From Betaproteobacteria bacterium (GTDB taxonomy: Bacteria > Pseudomonadota > Gammaproteobacteria > Burkholderiales > Burkholderiaceae_C), in the NCBI GenBank assembly GCA_016868355.1, contig VGHB01000001.1, positions 62,001 through 126,000 on the forward strand: a DNA stretch of 64,000 bases. Direction: 5' to 3'. The first letter of the stretch is position 1; each line of letters starts with the position of its first letter. The position numbers and the translations under genes are program-made. The notes beneath the pieces are model-generated. The model saw only the letters and a list, made by a program, of their open reading frames with translations, searched no databases and was not told where the DNA came from. Shown piece by piece: positions 53,165 through 62,257 of this stretch.

Positions 53165-53884
53165 ATGGTCCACGAACGCCTGACCTATCGCCCCGGTCTC
53201 ACCATTCGAGAGCTGACACCGCCCCTGAACTTGGACCACTTCCGGCTGATCGCCTTCGACATGGATTCCACCCTAATCAACATCGAGTGTGTGGACGAGA
53301 TCGCCGATGCCGCCGGCCGCAAGGCAGAGGTGGCAGCCATCACCGAGGCCGCCATGAGCGGCGAGATCGCCGACTACAAGGACAGCCTGCGCCGTAGGGT
53401 GGCCCTGCTGCGCGGGGTACCAGTGGCGGCGATGCAGGAGGTCCTGGAACATCGACTGCAACTCAACCCAGGTGCACAGCGTCTGGTGCAAACCTGCAAA
53501 GACCGGGGCCTGCGCACCCTGCTCGTCAGCGGAGGCTTCACCTACTTCACCGATGCCGTATGTGAGCGTTTGGGTATCGACGACTCCCGCAGCAATGTCT
53601 TGGAAGTAGTCCAAGGATGTCTCACCGGGCGAATGGTGGACCAGCACTGGGGCGATATCTGCGACGGGCAAGAGAAACGGCGAATGCTGTTGCAGAGCTG
53701 TCGACGCCTGGGAATACAGCTGCATCAGACTATTGCTTTTGGAGACGGGGCGAACGATCTTCCCATGATGGGGGTGGCCGGGCTTTCGGTGACGTACCAC
53801 GCCAAACCCAAGGTGCGCGAACAGGCGCACGTGGCCATCGAAACAGGGGGGCTGGACCGGCTGCTGGAGTTGTTTGAGCCTTGA
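53165..53884 (+). CDS. serB: Phosphoserine phosphatase
   Basis: HAD-superfamily enzyme for the last step of serine synthesis, dephosphorylating L-phosphoserine. The 239-residue protein has the nucleophile motif FDMDSTLINIECVDEIA with Asp32 and Asp34, motif II LLVSGGFTYFTD near 120, a conserved Lys in GQEKRRML and motif IV GDGANDLPMM near 195. It lacks the N-terminal ACT domain of longer SerB forms, as is usual in Burkholderiales. It follows mfd by 5 bp and converges on hrpA, with only 4 bp between the stop codons. Confidence 0.96.
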   Translation: MVHERLTYRPGLTIRELTPPLNLDHFRLIAFDMDSTLINIECVDEIADAAGRKAEVAAITEAAMSGEIADYKDSLRRRVALLRGVPVAAMQEVLEHRLQLNPGAQRLVQTCKDRGLRTLLVSGGFTYFTDAVCERLGIDDSRSNVLEVVQGCLTGRMVDQHWGDICDGQEKRRMLLQSCRRLGIQLHQTIAFGDGANDLPMMGVAGLSVTYHAKPKVREQAHVAIETGGLDRLLELFEP

Positions 53885-53888
53885 GGGC

Positions 53889-56800
53889 TCATGCCTTCAG
53901 CAGCGCCCACACCTTTTCCAGGCGCTTGGTGCTCACCGGCTGCGGTGTGCGCAATTCCTGAGCAAAAAGGCTGACCCGCAGCTCTTCCAGCAGCCACCGA
54001 AACGCTTCCAAGCGCTCATCCCGGCGACCCCGAAGCTCCACCAAACGGCGCAGCCAGCGCTGTTCCAAAGGCTTGAGCTCAGCCTGGCGTTGCAGATCGC
54101 GGGTAGGGTCGATGCGCTGTTTTTCCACCCGAAGCACGATGGCCTGGAGATAGCGCGGCAAGTGCTGCAACTGTAACCACGGCGTCTCGGACAGAAAGCG
54201 CTTGCCCAGCAGCCGCTGCATCTGGGCCTGGATGTCCTCATGTGCTTCTTTGGGTAACCGGGCATCGCGCACCTTGCGCAGGGCCGCCGTGTGCTCGGCT
54301 AAAACCTGGCCCGCCAAGCGCGCTACTTCCTGGGTCACCAGGTTCAGGCGAGGCCTGCCCTGCTCCACCAGCTTTACAAATGACGGTGCATTGGTGGGCA
54401 GGGCATCGACTAAAAAAGCCCGGTCCAGCGCCACCTGGATAATCTGCTCTCGCAGCTCCTGCTCGGTGCCCAACGGCATATAGGCCACCGCCATGCGCTG
54501 CAAGTCCGGAATATTCTTTTCGAGAAACTTCAACGGCTCCCGAAGCTGCAGGGCCAGCAAGCGACGCAGCCCCTGCCGGTGCAGCGGCTGTGCCTGATCA
54601 GGTTCATCAAACACCTCAATGCGCACCCCACTGCCCTGGTCCACGAGCGCGGGAAAGCCCACCAGCACCTGGCCCTTGCGTCGAATCTCCATCAGCTCGG
54701 GCAGTTCGGCAAAGTCCCAAGAGGTGTAAAGGGGGTCCTCAGCGGCCGGCCCGGAAACAGGGCCCCGGGACTCTGTCTCGGGTGCAGACGCGGCCTGCTG
54801 CGCGGGCCGTGTGGCACCACTGGGCTTAGACCCCGCATCGGCTTGCCCCCCGGCGACGGTAGCCTTGCTGCGCCCTTTGTCCGAGGCCACGCCCGAGGGG
54901 GGCTGTTCGCGACGCTGCAACGCCGCCAGTGCTTGAAAGGCACCCCTGGCCTGCGTGCCCCACTCGGCCTTCAGTGAGGGTGCATGGCGCCCCATACCCA
55001 GCTGGCGCCCATGCTCATCGACCACCCGCAGGTTCATCAATAGATGGGGCGGCAACTGCTCCAACTTGAAGTCCTCCTTTTGCACCGGCAGTTGGGTGCG
55101 TTCGCGCACCGCCTTGAGCAGGGTATCCATCAAGGAGCCATCAGCAAAGGCTGTCAACTCACAGAACTCCGCGGCGAATTCAGGTAGGGGTACCAAGCGA
55201 GAACGCGGCTTCTGGTGCAGAGTTTTGCACAGCACCTGCACCTTGTCCTTGAGCATGCCGGGCACCAGCCACTCGCACCGTGCCTCCTGCACCTGGTTGA
55301 GGGCATACAGGGGCACGGTGACCGTGACGCCGTCGCACGCATCACCCGGTTCGTGCAAGTAGCTGGCGGTGCAGTCCACACCACCGAGCCGCACCACCTT
55401 GGGAAAGGCCTGCGTGGTGATACCAGCGGCTTCGTGCCGCATCAACTCCTCGGGCCTGAGCTTGAGTACATCCGCTTGTTGGCCGCGCGCCAAGCGGTAC
55501 CAATGCTCCAGGCTGGCCGTGCTGCAGACCTCGGCACCCAAATGCTTGCTGTAATAGGCTTCAATCAGTGCTTCATCCACCAGCAGGTCTTGCCTTCGAG
55601 ACTTGTGCTCTAGGGCTTCAACCGACCGAATGGCCCTGCGGTTGTGCGGCAAGAAGGCGAAGCGCTGATCCCAATCGGGGGGCACATCTCCTTGCACCAA
55701 TGCTTCACGGATGAAGACTTCGCGCGCCACTGCGGGGTCCACGTTGGAAAAACTCACCCGGCGGTTGGCATACACCAGCAGGCCGTAAATCATTCCCCGC
55801 TCCAGCGCGACCACTTCGCCGGCCTTGCGTTCCCAATGAGGCTCCCGCAGTTGCTTCTTGATCAGGTGTGCGCCCACCTCGGTTATCCATGCGGGCTCGA
55901 TTGCGGCGATGCCGCGCCCAAACAATCGGGTGGTCTCCACCAGTTCGGCCACCATGATCCAGCGCCCGGGCTTTCTGCTGAGGTGGACGCCCGGATGGCG
56001 CCAGAACTTGATACCACGCGCACCCTGGTAATGCTCGTCATCATCAGATTTAAGGCCGACGTTGCCCAGTAGGCCGGTCAACAGGGACCGGTGTAACTCC
56101 TCGTAGCCAGCTGCTGAAGAGTTCAGGCGCCAACCATGCTCAGCCACCACCGTATGCAACTGGGCATGTATATCGCGCCACTCGCGCACCCGACGAGGGT
56201 TGATGAACTGCTCACGCAGCCGAGCCTCCTGCTGACGATTTGACAGCTTGTGCGTAGCCTGTACGGCGCCATGGCCACGCCCGTCTTCGATCCACTGCCA
56301 TAAGCGCAGTGTGCCCATGAACTCCGAGCGTTCGTCGTCGAAAGGTTTGTGCTGGGCATCAGCAGCCGCTTGCGATTCCAGCGGACGGTCACGCACATCC
56401 TGGCAGCTCATGGCGCTAGCAATCACCAACATCTCGGTGAGGCAACCCCGCTCGCGCGCGGCCAGGATCATTCGGCCGATCTTGGGGTCTAAGGGCAAGC
56501 GTGCCAGTTCAAGTCCCAGCCTGGTCAGGGCCATTTGCTCGTCGACTGCATCCAACTCTGCCAGAAGTGCATAGCCGTCGGCGATGGCCTTGCGTGGCGG
56601 CGCCTGCAGAAAGGGGAAGTCCTCCACCTCGCCCAGACCAAGGCTCTTCATCCGCAAAATGACACTGGCCAGAGAGCTGCGCAATATCTCTGGGTCGGTG
56701 AAGGCCGGCCGAGATGCAAAGCCGGCCTCGTCGTACAGCCGAATGCAAACGCCCGCGGCGATACGGCCGCAGCGCCCAGCCCGTTGGTTGGCTGCAGCTT

Positions 56801-57839
56801 GGCTGATGGGCTCCACCTGCAGCTGTTCCACTTTATGGCGGTAGCTGTAGCGCTTCACCCGGGCAGTGCCGGCGTCCACCACAAAGCGGATGCCCGGTAC
56901 GGTCAATGAAGTTTCCGCTACGTTGGTGGACAGCACAATGCGCCGCCCATTGCTGGGCGAAAACACCCGGTCCTGCTCGGCCTGGCCCAGGCGGGCAAAC
57001 AAGGGCAGTATGTCGGCACTTCGCAGCACTGGGTGCGGCGCGAAGTGCTTGCGCAAGTGGTCCGCAGCCTCCCGGATCTCTCGCTCGCCGGGCAAAAACA
57101 CCAAGATATCGCCGCCCTGTGCTCCGCCACGCCACAGCTCGTCCACCGCATCTGCGATGGCGTCCTGCAAGTCGCAGTCTTTGGACTCTTCAAACGGTCT
57201 CCAGCGAAGTTCCACCGGATAGGTGCGTCCACTGACCGTTAACACCGGCGCTGGTCCACCAGCACTGGCAAAGTGCTGCGAAAAACGCTCAGCATCAATA
57301 GTGGCTGAAGTGACGATCAGCTTCAGATCAGGTCGCTGCGGCAAGATCTGCCGCAGATGGCCCAGGAGGAAGTCAATGTTAAGGCTGCGCTCGTGCGCCT
57401 CGTCAACGATGATCGTGTCGTAAGCGCGCAGCAGCGGGTCGCCTTGCGCTTCAGCCAGCAAAATTCCATCGGTCATTAGCTTGACGCGCGCACCCGGTTG
57501 CAGCCGGTCCTGGAACCGCACCTTGTAGCCCACGACGGCGCCCAGCGGGGTCTGCAGCTCCTCGGCAATGCGTTTGGCCACGCTGGAGGCCGCGATGCGC
57601 CGGGGCTGGGTATGCCCGATCAGCCTGGGCCGCTCGCCGGGAGTGCGCGGCGCAGCGCGGCCCAGAGCCAGCGCCATTTTGGGCAGCTGAGTGGTCTTGC
57701 CCGATCCGGTCTCGCCGGACACGATCAGCACCTGGTGGGCTTGCAAGGCCTTCATGATTTCCTGGCGCCGCTGGCTGACCGGCAGGGCCTCAGGAAACTC
57801 AAGGTGCAGCGCAGTGGCGCTTTGGGCTTCGGTACTCAT
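53889..57839 (-). CDS. hrpA: ATP-dependent RNA helicase HrpA (DEAH box)
   Basis: A large DEAH/RHA helicase of 1316 residues, similar in length to E. coli HrpA, which rescues stalled or collided ribosomes. Motif I is GETGSGKTTQLP near 44, motif II VDEAHERSLNIDFL near 150, motif III SATIDAERFSQHF near 180 and motif VI QRAGRCGR near 350. HA2, OB-fold and DUF3418 regions follow. An Ala/Pro/Gly-rich insert (about 990-1040) is low-complexity. The start is ATG 57839 (MSTEAQSATALH); an upstream 16-residue extension lacks support. It is divergent from argA. Confidence 0.96.
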   Translation of the reverse strand: MSTEAQSATALHLEFPEALPVSQRRQEIMKALQAHQVLIVSGETGSGKTTQLPKMALALGRAAPRTPGERPRLIGHTQPRRIAASSVAKRIAEELQTPLGAVVGYKVRFQDRLQPGARVKLMTDGILLAEAQGDPLLRAYDTIIVDEAHERSLNIDFLLGHLRQILPQRPDLKLIVTSATIDAERFSQHFASAGGPAPVLTVSGRTYPVELRWRPFEESKDCDLQDAIADAVDELWRGGAQGGDILVFLPGEREIREAADHLRKHFAPHPVLRSADILPLFARLGQAEQDRVFSPSNGRRIVLSTNVAETSLTVPGIRFVVDAGTARVKRYSYRHKVEQLQVEPISQAAANQRAGRCGRIAAGVCIRLYDEAGFASRPAFTDPEILRSSLASVILRMKSLGLGEVEDFPFLQAPPRKAIADGYALLAELDAVDEQMALTRLGLELARLPLDPKIGRMILAARERGCLTEMLVIASAMSCQDVRDRPLESQAAADAQHKPFDDERSEFMGTLRLWQWIEDGRGHGAVQATHKLSNRQQEARLREQFINPRRVREWRDIHAQLHTVVAEHGWRLNSSAAGYEELHRSLLTGLLGNVGLKSDDDEHYQGARGIKFWRHPGVHLSRKPGRWIMVAELVETTRLFGRGIAAIEPAWITEVGAHLIKKQLREPHWERKAGEVVALERGMIYGLLVYANRRVSFSNVDPAVAREVFIREALVQGDVPPDWDQRFAFLPHNRRAIRSVEALEHKSRRQDLLVDEALIEAYYSKHLGAEVCSTASLEHWYRLARGQQADVLKLRPEELMRHEAAGITTQAFPKVVRLGGVDCTASYLHEPGDACDGVTVTVPLYALNQVQEARCEWLVPGMLKDKVQVLCKTLHQKPRSRLVPLPEFAAEFCELTAFADGSLMDTLLKAVRERTQLPVQKEDFKLEQLPPHLLMNLRVVDEHGRQLGMGRHAPSLKAEWGTQARGAFQALAALQRREQPPSGVASDKGRSKATVAGGQADAGSKPSGATRPAQQAASAPETESRGPVSGPAAEDPLYTSWDFAELPELMEIRRKGQVLVGFPALVDQGSGVRIEVFDEPDQAQPLHRQGLRRLLALQLREPLKFLEKNIPDLQRMAVAYMPLGTEQELREQIIQVALDRAFLVDALPTNAPSFVKLVEQGRPRLNLVTQEVARLAGQVLAEHTAALRKVRDARLPKEAHEDIQAQMQRLLGKRFLSETPWLQLQHLPRYLQAIVLRVEKQRIDPTRDLQRQAELKPLEQRWLRRLVELRGRRDERLEAFRWLLEELRVSLFAQELRTPQPVSTKRLEKVWALLKA

Positions 57840-57898
57840 GGATAGGCGCGTGATTATCCGGCTTGCTGCGGCACAATCCCGCTGCAATCCACACGCTC

Positions 57899-59242
57899 AT
57901 GAACCTCGTCTTCCCTCACACCTTTGTCCCCTGGTTTCGCTCGGTGGCGCCCTATATTCACGCCTACCGCGGGGAAACCTTTGTGGTGGCCGTGGTCGGC
58001 GAAATGATCGCCGCTGGCAAGCTCAACCTTTTTGTGCAGGATTTGGCTATCTTGCACGCCATGGGCATCAAGATTGTTCTGGTGCACGGCTTTAGGCCGC
58101 AGGTCAGCGAACAATTGCGCGCAAAGGGTCACCCCGAGCGCTTCAGCCAGGGACTGCGGGTCACCGACGCCACAGCGCTGGACGCTGCGCAGGAAGCCGC
58201 CGGGCAACTGCGCTTTGAAATTGAAGCGGCATTTTCTCAGGGGCTGCCCAACACGCCGATGGCCAACGCCACGGTTCGCGTGATTTCTGGTAACTTCCTC
58301 ACGGCACAGCCTGTGGGCGTGGTCGAAGGGGTCGATTTCATGCACAGCGGGGTGGTGCGCAAGGTCGATGCGCCGGCCATTCGGCGCGCCATCGACACCG
58401 GTACTATCGTGCTGCTTTCGCCCTTCGGCTTCTCACCCACAGGCGAAGCGTTCAATCTGGCGATGGAAGACGTAGCCACGGCCACCGCTATTGCGCTGCA
58501 GGCCGACAAACTTATTTTCATCACCGAAGTACCCGGGATCCGTGAGGTATTCGACGATGCGGAAAGCCCCATAGACACCGAACTGACACTGGCCGACGCG
58601 AAAAGGATATTGGGCAGACTGCCCCCCCCTACCCACCCTACAGACACTGCCTTTTATTTGCAGCACTGTGTCAAGGCCTGCGAGGCCGGCGTGGAACGGT
58701 CTCATATCTTGCCGTATTCCGTAGATGGCGCCTTGTTGATGGAGGTGTATACCCACGATGGAATTGGCACCATGGTGGTTGATGAGAAGCTTGAAAGCCT
58801 GCGCGAGGCGCTTGCTGACGACGTCGGCGGGATCTTGAAACTGATCGAACCCTTCGAGCAGGACGGCACCCTCGTGCGGCGGGAACGCCATGAAATCGAG
58901 CGTGACCTTGCCAACTACACCGTTATTGAGCATGACGGTGTGATATTCGGTTGCGCCGCGCTATATCCCTATACCGAGGCCCACACGGCCGAAATGGCGG
59001 CATTGACAGTCAGCCCAGAGGTGCAAGGCCAAGGTGATGGCGACCGTCTGCTCAAGCGCATTGAGCAGCGGGCCCGCGCCATGGGTCTGACCAGCCTGTT
59101 TGTTTTGACCACGCGCACCATGCATTGGTTCATCAAACGCGGGTTTCAGCAGGTAGACCCCGAGTGGCTGCCCGAGGGCCGCAAGCGCAAATACAACTGG
59201 GACCGCCGCTCGGTGGTGCTGGTTAAGAAACTCAGTTCCTGA
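57899..59242 (+). CDS. argA: Amino-acid N-acetyltransferase (N-acetylglutamate synthase)
   Basis: First step of arginine synthesis. The 447-residue protein has a kinase-like AAK domain (about 20-285: [23 protein letters not shown]-equivalent [17 protein letters not shown]) that binds arginine as feedback inhibitor, and a C-terminal GNAT domain (about 300-447: [22 protein letters not shown], with acetyl-CoA loop QGQGDG, where many homologues read RGxGxG/A). The ATG at 57899 gives the family N-terminus [20 protein letters not shown]. It is divergent from hrpA (59 bp) and upstream of yggX by 17 bp. Confidence 0.96.
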   Translation: MNLVFPHTFVPWFRSVAPYIHAYRGETFVVAVVGEMIAAGKLNLFVQDLAILHAMGIKIVLVHGFRPQVSEQLRAKGHPERFSQGLRVTDATALDAAQEAAGQLRFEIEAAFSQGLPNTPMANATVRVISGNFLTAQPVGVVEGVDFMHSGVVRKVDAPAIRRAIDTGTIVLLSPFGFSPTGEAFNLAMEDVATATAIALQADKLIFITEVPGIREVFDDAESPIDTELTLADAKRILGRLPPPTHPTDTAFYLQHCVKACEAGVERSHILPYSVDGALLMEVYTHDGIGTMVVDEKLESLREALADDVGGILKLIEPFEQDGTLVRRERHEIERDLANYTVIEHDGVIFGCAALYPYTEAHTAEMAALTVSPEVQGQGDGDRLLKRIEQRARAMGLTSLFVLTTRTMHWFIKRGFQQVDPEWLPEGRKRKYNWDRRSVVLVKKLSS

Positions 59243-59259
59243 CCTTTTTAGGAGTAGCC

Positions 59260-59532
59260 ATGCCCCGCATGATCCATTGCAGTCACCTCAAAAAAGAGGC
59301 CGAAGGCCTTGATTTCGCTCCCTACCCGGGTGAATTGGGCAAGCGTATATACGAAAACATCAGCAAGGAGGCCTTCGAGCAGTGGAAGCGCCACCAGACA
59401 ATGCTGGTCAACGAAAACCGCCTCAATCTTGCAGACCTGCGTGCCAGGCAATACCTTGCTCGTCAAATGGAACAGTATTTCTTCGGTAATGGCGGGGACC
59501 AACCCGCCGGCTACGTTCCACCCGCCGCTTAA
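59260..59532 (+). CDS. yggX: Iron-trafficking/oxidative damage protection protein YggX
   Basis: A 90-residue protein of the YggX family, which protects iron-sulfur proteins from oxidative damage. Conserved features: [15 protein letters not shown] with the key Cys7, [37 protein letters not shown] (core [12 protein letters not shown] and W-x2-HQTMLVNE) and the [12 protein letters not shown] end. The C-terminal [13 protein letters not shown] tail is typical. It lies 17 bp after argA, probably in the same transcript, with AGGAG-type spacing (TTTAGGAGTAGCC) before the ATG. Confidence 0.97.
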   Translation: MPRMIHCSHLKKEAEGLDFAPYPGELGKRIYENISKEAFEQWKRHQTMLVNENRLNLADLRARQYLARQMEQYFFGNGGDQPAGYVPPAA

Positions 59533-59571
59533 TGCCCTGAGCCAAGGTATCTGAGGAAATACACGCAGGAA

Positions 59572-59609
59572 GATCGCCCAATAACCCCACACGGGGTAAT
59601 TGAGCGATC
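59572..59609. repeat. 17-bp imperfect inverted repeat upstream of the H-NS-family gene
   Basis: Left arm 59572-59588 (GATCGCCCAATAACCCC) and right arm 59593-59609 match 15 of 17 as inverted repeats around an ACAC loop. No T-run follows, so it does not look like an intrinsic terminator. It is followed by an AT-rich stretch (59615-59636) and lies 57 bp before the TTG start, a position suited to an operator or leader structure. Confidence 0.6.
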
Positions 59610-59666
59610 GCGAGTTGGTATATGGGTTATATTAAGAATCAGCGTGTAACTCTTTAGGAGAATTTT

Positions 59667-59978
59667 TTGAGCACATTACAGGATCTGTTGGCACAAAAGG
59701 CCGATCTTGAGCGCAAGATACGGGAGACTCAGCGCAATGAACGTCAAACGGCCATCGACAAGGTTCGGGCTCTGATGGCCGAATTCGGCTTGTCCGTTGA
59801 AGACCTGGGTGGTAAGGCCTCTGGCGCAGGTCGCAAGAAGGCTGCAGACGGTACCCGCAAGGCTGCGGTGAAGTACCGCGACGCGGCCGGCAACACCTGG
59901 TCTGGCCGAGGCCTGCAGCCCCGCTGGCTCAAGGAGGCCCTGGCCAAGGGCAAGACACTGTCAAACTTCGCCGTTTAA
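59667..59978 (+). CDS. H-NS family nucleoid-associated protein
   Basis: A 103-residue xenogeneic-silencer-like protein. The N-terminal helix (about 3-45, LQDLLAQKADLERKIRETQRNERQTAIDKVRALMAEFG in sense) forms the oligomerising coiled coil. A basic Gly/Ala/Lys linker follows. The C-terminal DNA-binding module (about 66-92) has YRDAAGNTWSGRGLQPRWL, with the family's TWSGRGLxPxWL core. The start is TTG at 59667, decided by an AGGAG Shine-Dalgarno six nt upstream (59656-59660). Burkholderiales carry several such paralogues. A terminator follows. Confidence 0.95.
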   Translation: MSTLQDLLAQKADLERKIRETQRNERQTAIDKVRALMAEFGLSVEDLGGKASGAGRKKAADGTRKAAVKYRDAAGNTWSGRGLQPRWLKEALAKGKTLSNFAV

Positions 59979-60035
59979 GGCAATTGCGCCGGTCGGCGGC
60001 GTCCGCCCGGTCACCGGCAGAGTTTGCTACCCACC

Positions 60036-60062
60036 AACGGCTCCTTCGGGAGCCGTTTTCCT
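60036..60062 (+). terminator. Intrinsic terminator after the H-NS-family gene
   Basis: AACGGCTCC (60036-60044) and GGAGCCGTT (60049-60057) form a 9-bp stem closed by a stable TTCG tetraloop, followed by TTCCTTTT. Confidence 0.92.
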
Positions 60063-60114
60063 TTTGCGTTTGCCCTCCCATGAACATACGCCGCGTCCCG
60101 CTAGACTGCACGCC

Positions 60115-62106
60115 ATGATTCCAAGTGGTTTCATACAAGACCTGATGACCCGCGTGGACGTGGTTGAGGTGGTTGGGCGCCACGTGGAATTGAAGAAGGC
60201 GGGCATCAACCACAAGGGACTGTGTCCCTTTCATGGCGAGAAGACCCCAAGCTTCATCGTCAGCCCCACGCGCCAAACCTATCACTGCTTTGGCTGTGGG
60301 GTGCATGGGGACGCCCTGAGCTTTCTAACGGAGTTCGTCGGCCTGGGCTTCGTAGAGGCGGTACAGGAACTGGCCCAACAGGTGGGCATGACGGTACCCG
60401 ATGATGAACGCTCAGTCGAGGAACAGAAAGCCCATGCGGTGCGGCGCAAAGAGGCCATCGCGCTGACCGACCTGATGAGTCAGGCCGCATCCCATTACCG
60501 CCAGCAACTGAAGCAAAGCCCGGAAGCGGTGTCCTACCTCAAGCGGCGCGGCCTGACCGGCGAGGTGGCCAAGCAATTCGGTATCGGCTACAGCGCCGAC
60601 CGTTGGCAAGGCTTGGCCAGTGCCTTTGCCGCCTATGACAACCCCAAGTTGGAAGAAGCTGGGCTGGTGATCGTTAACGACAGCGGAACCCCGAAGGAAA
60701 GGCGCTATGACCGGTTTCGCCACCGAATTATGTTTCCGATCCGTTCGGTGCAAGGCGAGGTGATCGGCTTCGGCGGCCGGGTGTTAGATGCCGGGGAACC
60801 AAAATACCTGAATTCACCTGAGACCCCGGTCTTCAGCAAGGGCCGAGAGCTCTACGGCTTGTACGAAGCACGTACAGCCATTCGTAAAGCGGGCTACGCC
60901 TTGGTGGTGGAGGGCTATATGGACGTGGTAGCCCTTGCGCAGTGGGGCATGGGCCATGCCGTGGCCACCTTGGGGACGGCCTGCACCGAAGACCATGTAC
61001 GACGCCTCCTGCGTTTTACCGACAGCATCGTGTTCAGCTTCGACGGGGATGCAGCCGGCCGCAAGGCCGCCGCCCGCGCATTGGAGGCATGCCTGCCACA
61101 CGCTGGCGACACCCGAAGCATTCGCTTCTTGTTCCTACCAGCAGAGCATGACCCCGACAGCTTCATTCGTGAGCACGGTGCGCCCGCCTTTGAACAAGCC
61201 GTGGCACAGGCCGTTCCGCTGTCCCGACAGATGCTGACCATGGCGGGGCAGGGCTGTGAGATGGACACGCCGGAGGGTCGGGCTCGGTTTGTCCACCAGG
61301 CGCATCCGCTTTGGAGCGCACTGCCTGGCGGTGCCCTGCAACGCCAAATGCTGCAGGCCTTCGCACGAGCGGCCTCATTGCCCGTCCAGGAACTGTCAAC
61401 GTTGTGGAGCGCTTTGGCGCTTGCCCATGGTGCTGGAAATGCCCCATATTCAAGCGCCTTGAGATCTGAGGGTTACGCAGCTTTCGGCCCCGCGCCCTCC
61501 GCTTACGGCAGGATATCCACAACCGGTGTAGCTTCAAGCTTGGCATCGTCGCCGCCGGGTGCCAGCAGCAGTGGCCGCCAAAGGCGGCCCTCGTGGGCTG
61601 AGCGCCAGGCCATGGCCGACCCCATGCGCCGTGGCGCTGCGCCCCCTGCTCTGCGCCGTGCCCCCCGAAGCCCCGCCGATTGGGTGACCCGCCTCTTGGT
61701 TTTGCAATCGGACTGGTGGGGCCGCCTCAGCGCAGAGGACTTGGATATGCTCAACCGTCTTTCCGCCCCCCACGCGCTCTTGCTGGCATGGTTGGAACGC
61801 GACCTCGAAGAACATGGCCCGCGGCCATGGGCCGCCCTGCAGTTGGCGCTGCAAGACTCGCCCGAGTTGAGCCGAGCCTGGCAGCAGCTGCAGCACCCTC
61901 CAAGCGATGAACCCGACCTAACATGGGACAGCCTGCGCCGCGCCTTGGACCAACTGCACCTGGATCGCTTGCAGCATCAGCAGACCGAGTTGGCCGCACG
62001 AGCCTCGCATGACCCACTCGCGCTGGCGGACTACCAGCAGGTGTTCGAGCGCTGGAAGGCCCTCAAAGCTTCATTGGCAGCCTCGGCTTCCGACAGCGAA
62101 GCCTGA
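60115..62106 (+). CDS. dnaG: DNA primase
   Basis: Synthesises RNA primers at the replication fork with DnaB. 663 residues. The N-terminal CHC2 zinc ribbon has Cys37, His40, Cys58 and Cys61 (CPFH...CFGC). The RNA polymerase domain (about 110-430) includes the basic RFRHRIMFPI and the TOPRIM motifs VVEGYMDVVAL (catalytic Glu) and FSFDGDAAGRKAA (metal DxD). A disordered Ser/Ala/Arg/Pro-rich linker (about 445-540) precedes the C-terminal DnaB-interaction domain. ATG 60115 (MIPSGFIQDLMTRVDVVEVV) is the family start. The rpsU-yqeY pair often seen upstream in relatives is absent. rpoD follows. Confidence 0.97.
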   Translation: MIPSGFIQDLMTRVDVVEVVGRHVELKKAGINHKGLCPFHGEKTPSFIVSPTRQTYHCFGCGVHGDALSFLTEFVGLGFVEAVQELAQQVGMTVPDDERSVEEQKAHAVRRKEAIALTDLMSQAASHYRQQLKQSPEAVSYLKRRGLTGEVAKQFGIGYSADRWQGLASAFAAYDNPKLEEAGLVIVNDSGTPKERRYDRFRHRIMFPIRSVQGEVIGFGGRVLDAGEPKYLNSPETPVFSKGRELYGLYEARTAIRKAGYALVVEGYMDVVALAQWGMGHAVATLGTACTEDHVRRLLRFTDSIVFSFDGDAAGRKAAARALEACLPHAGDTRSIRFLFLPAEHDPDSFIREHGAPAFEQAVAQAVPLSRQMLTMAGQGCEMDTPEGRARFVHQAHPLWSALPGGALQRQMLQAFARAASLPVQELSTLWSALALAHGAGNAPYSSALRSEGYAAFGPAPSAYGRISTTGVASSLASSPPGASSSGRQRRPSWAERQAMADPMRRGAAPPALRRAPRSPADWVTRLLVLQSDWWGRLSAEDLDMLNRLSAPHALLLAWLERDLEEHGPRPWAALQLALQDSPELSRAWQQLQHPPSDEPDLTWDSLRRALDQLHLDRLQHQQTELAARASHDPLALADYQQVFERWKALKASLAASASDSEA

Positions 62107-62116
62107 ACCGATCGGG

Positions 62117-62122
62117 TATAAT
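62117..62122 (+). promoter_or_regulatory. Candidate -10 element of an rpoD promoter
   Basis: A perfect TATAAT preceded by GGG lies 11 bp after the dnaG stop. No recognisable -35 is at 16-18 bp. The predicted leader to the rpoD ATG at 62258 is about 130 nt. rpoD may also be read through from dnaG. Confidence 0.5.
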
Positions 62123-62257
62123 CCAACCAAGCGCAATGAGCTGCGGCCAGCCGCGCCGCTCGACCCCAGCCTCGGCACCTCGCGCTTGAACATTTACAAG
62201 CAACTCGAGGCCTCCGCTCATGGTGGCCCGCACCCCGCATTTTCGTCCTCAAGACCC

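Noticed and set aside
53876-53890. Small hairpin GAGCC-TTGAG-GGCTC at the serB/hrpA junction as a terminator
   Set aside because: The stem is only 5 bp with no T-run, and it overlaps both stop codons.
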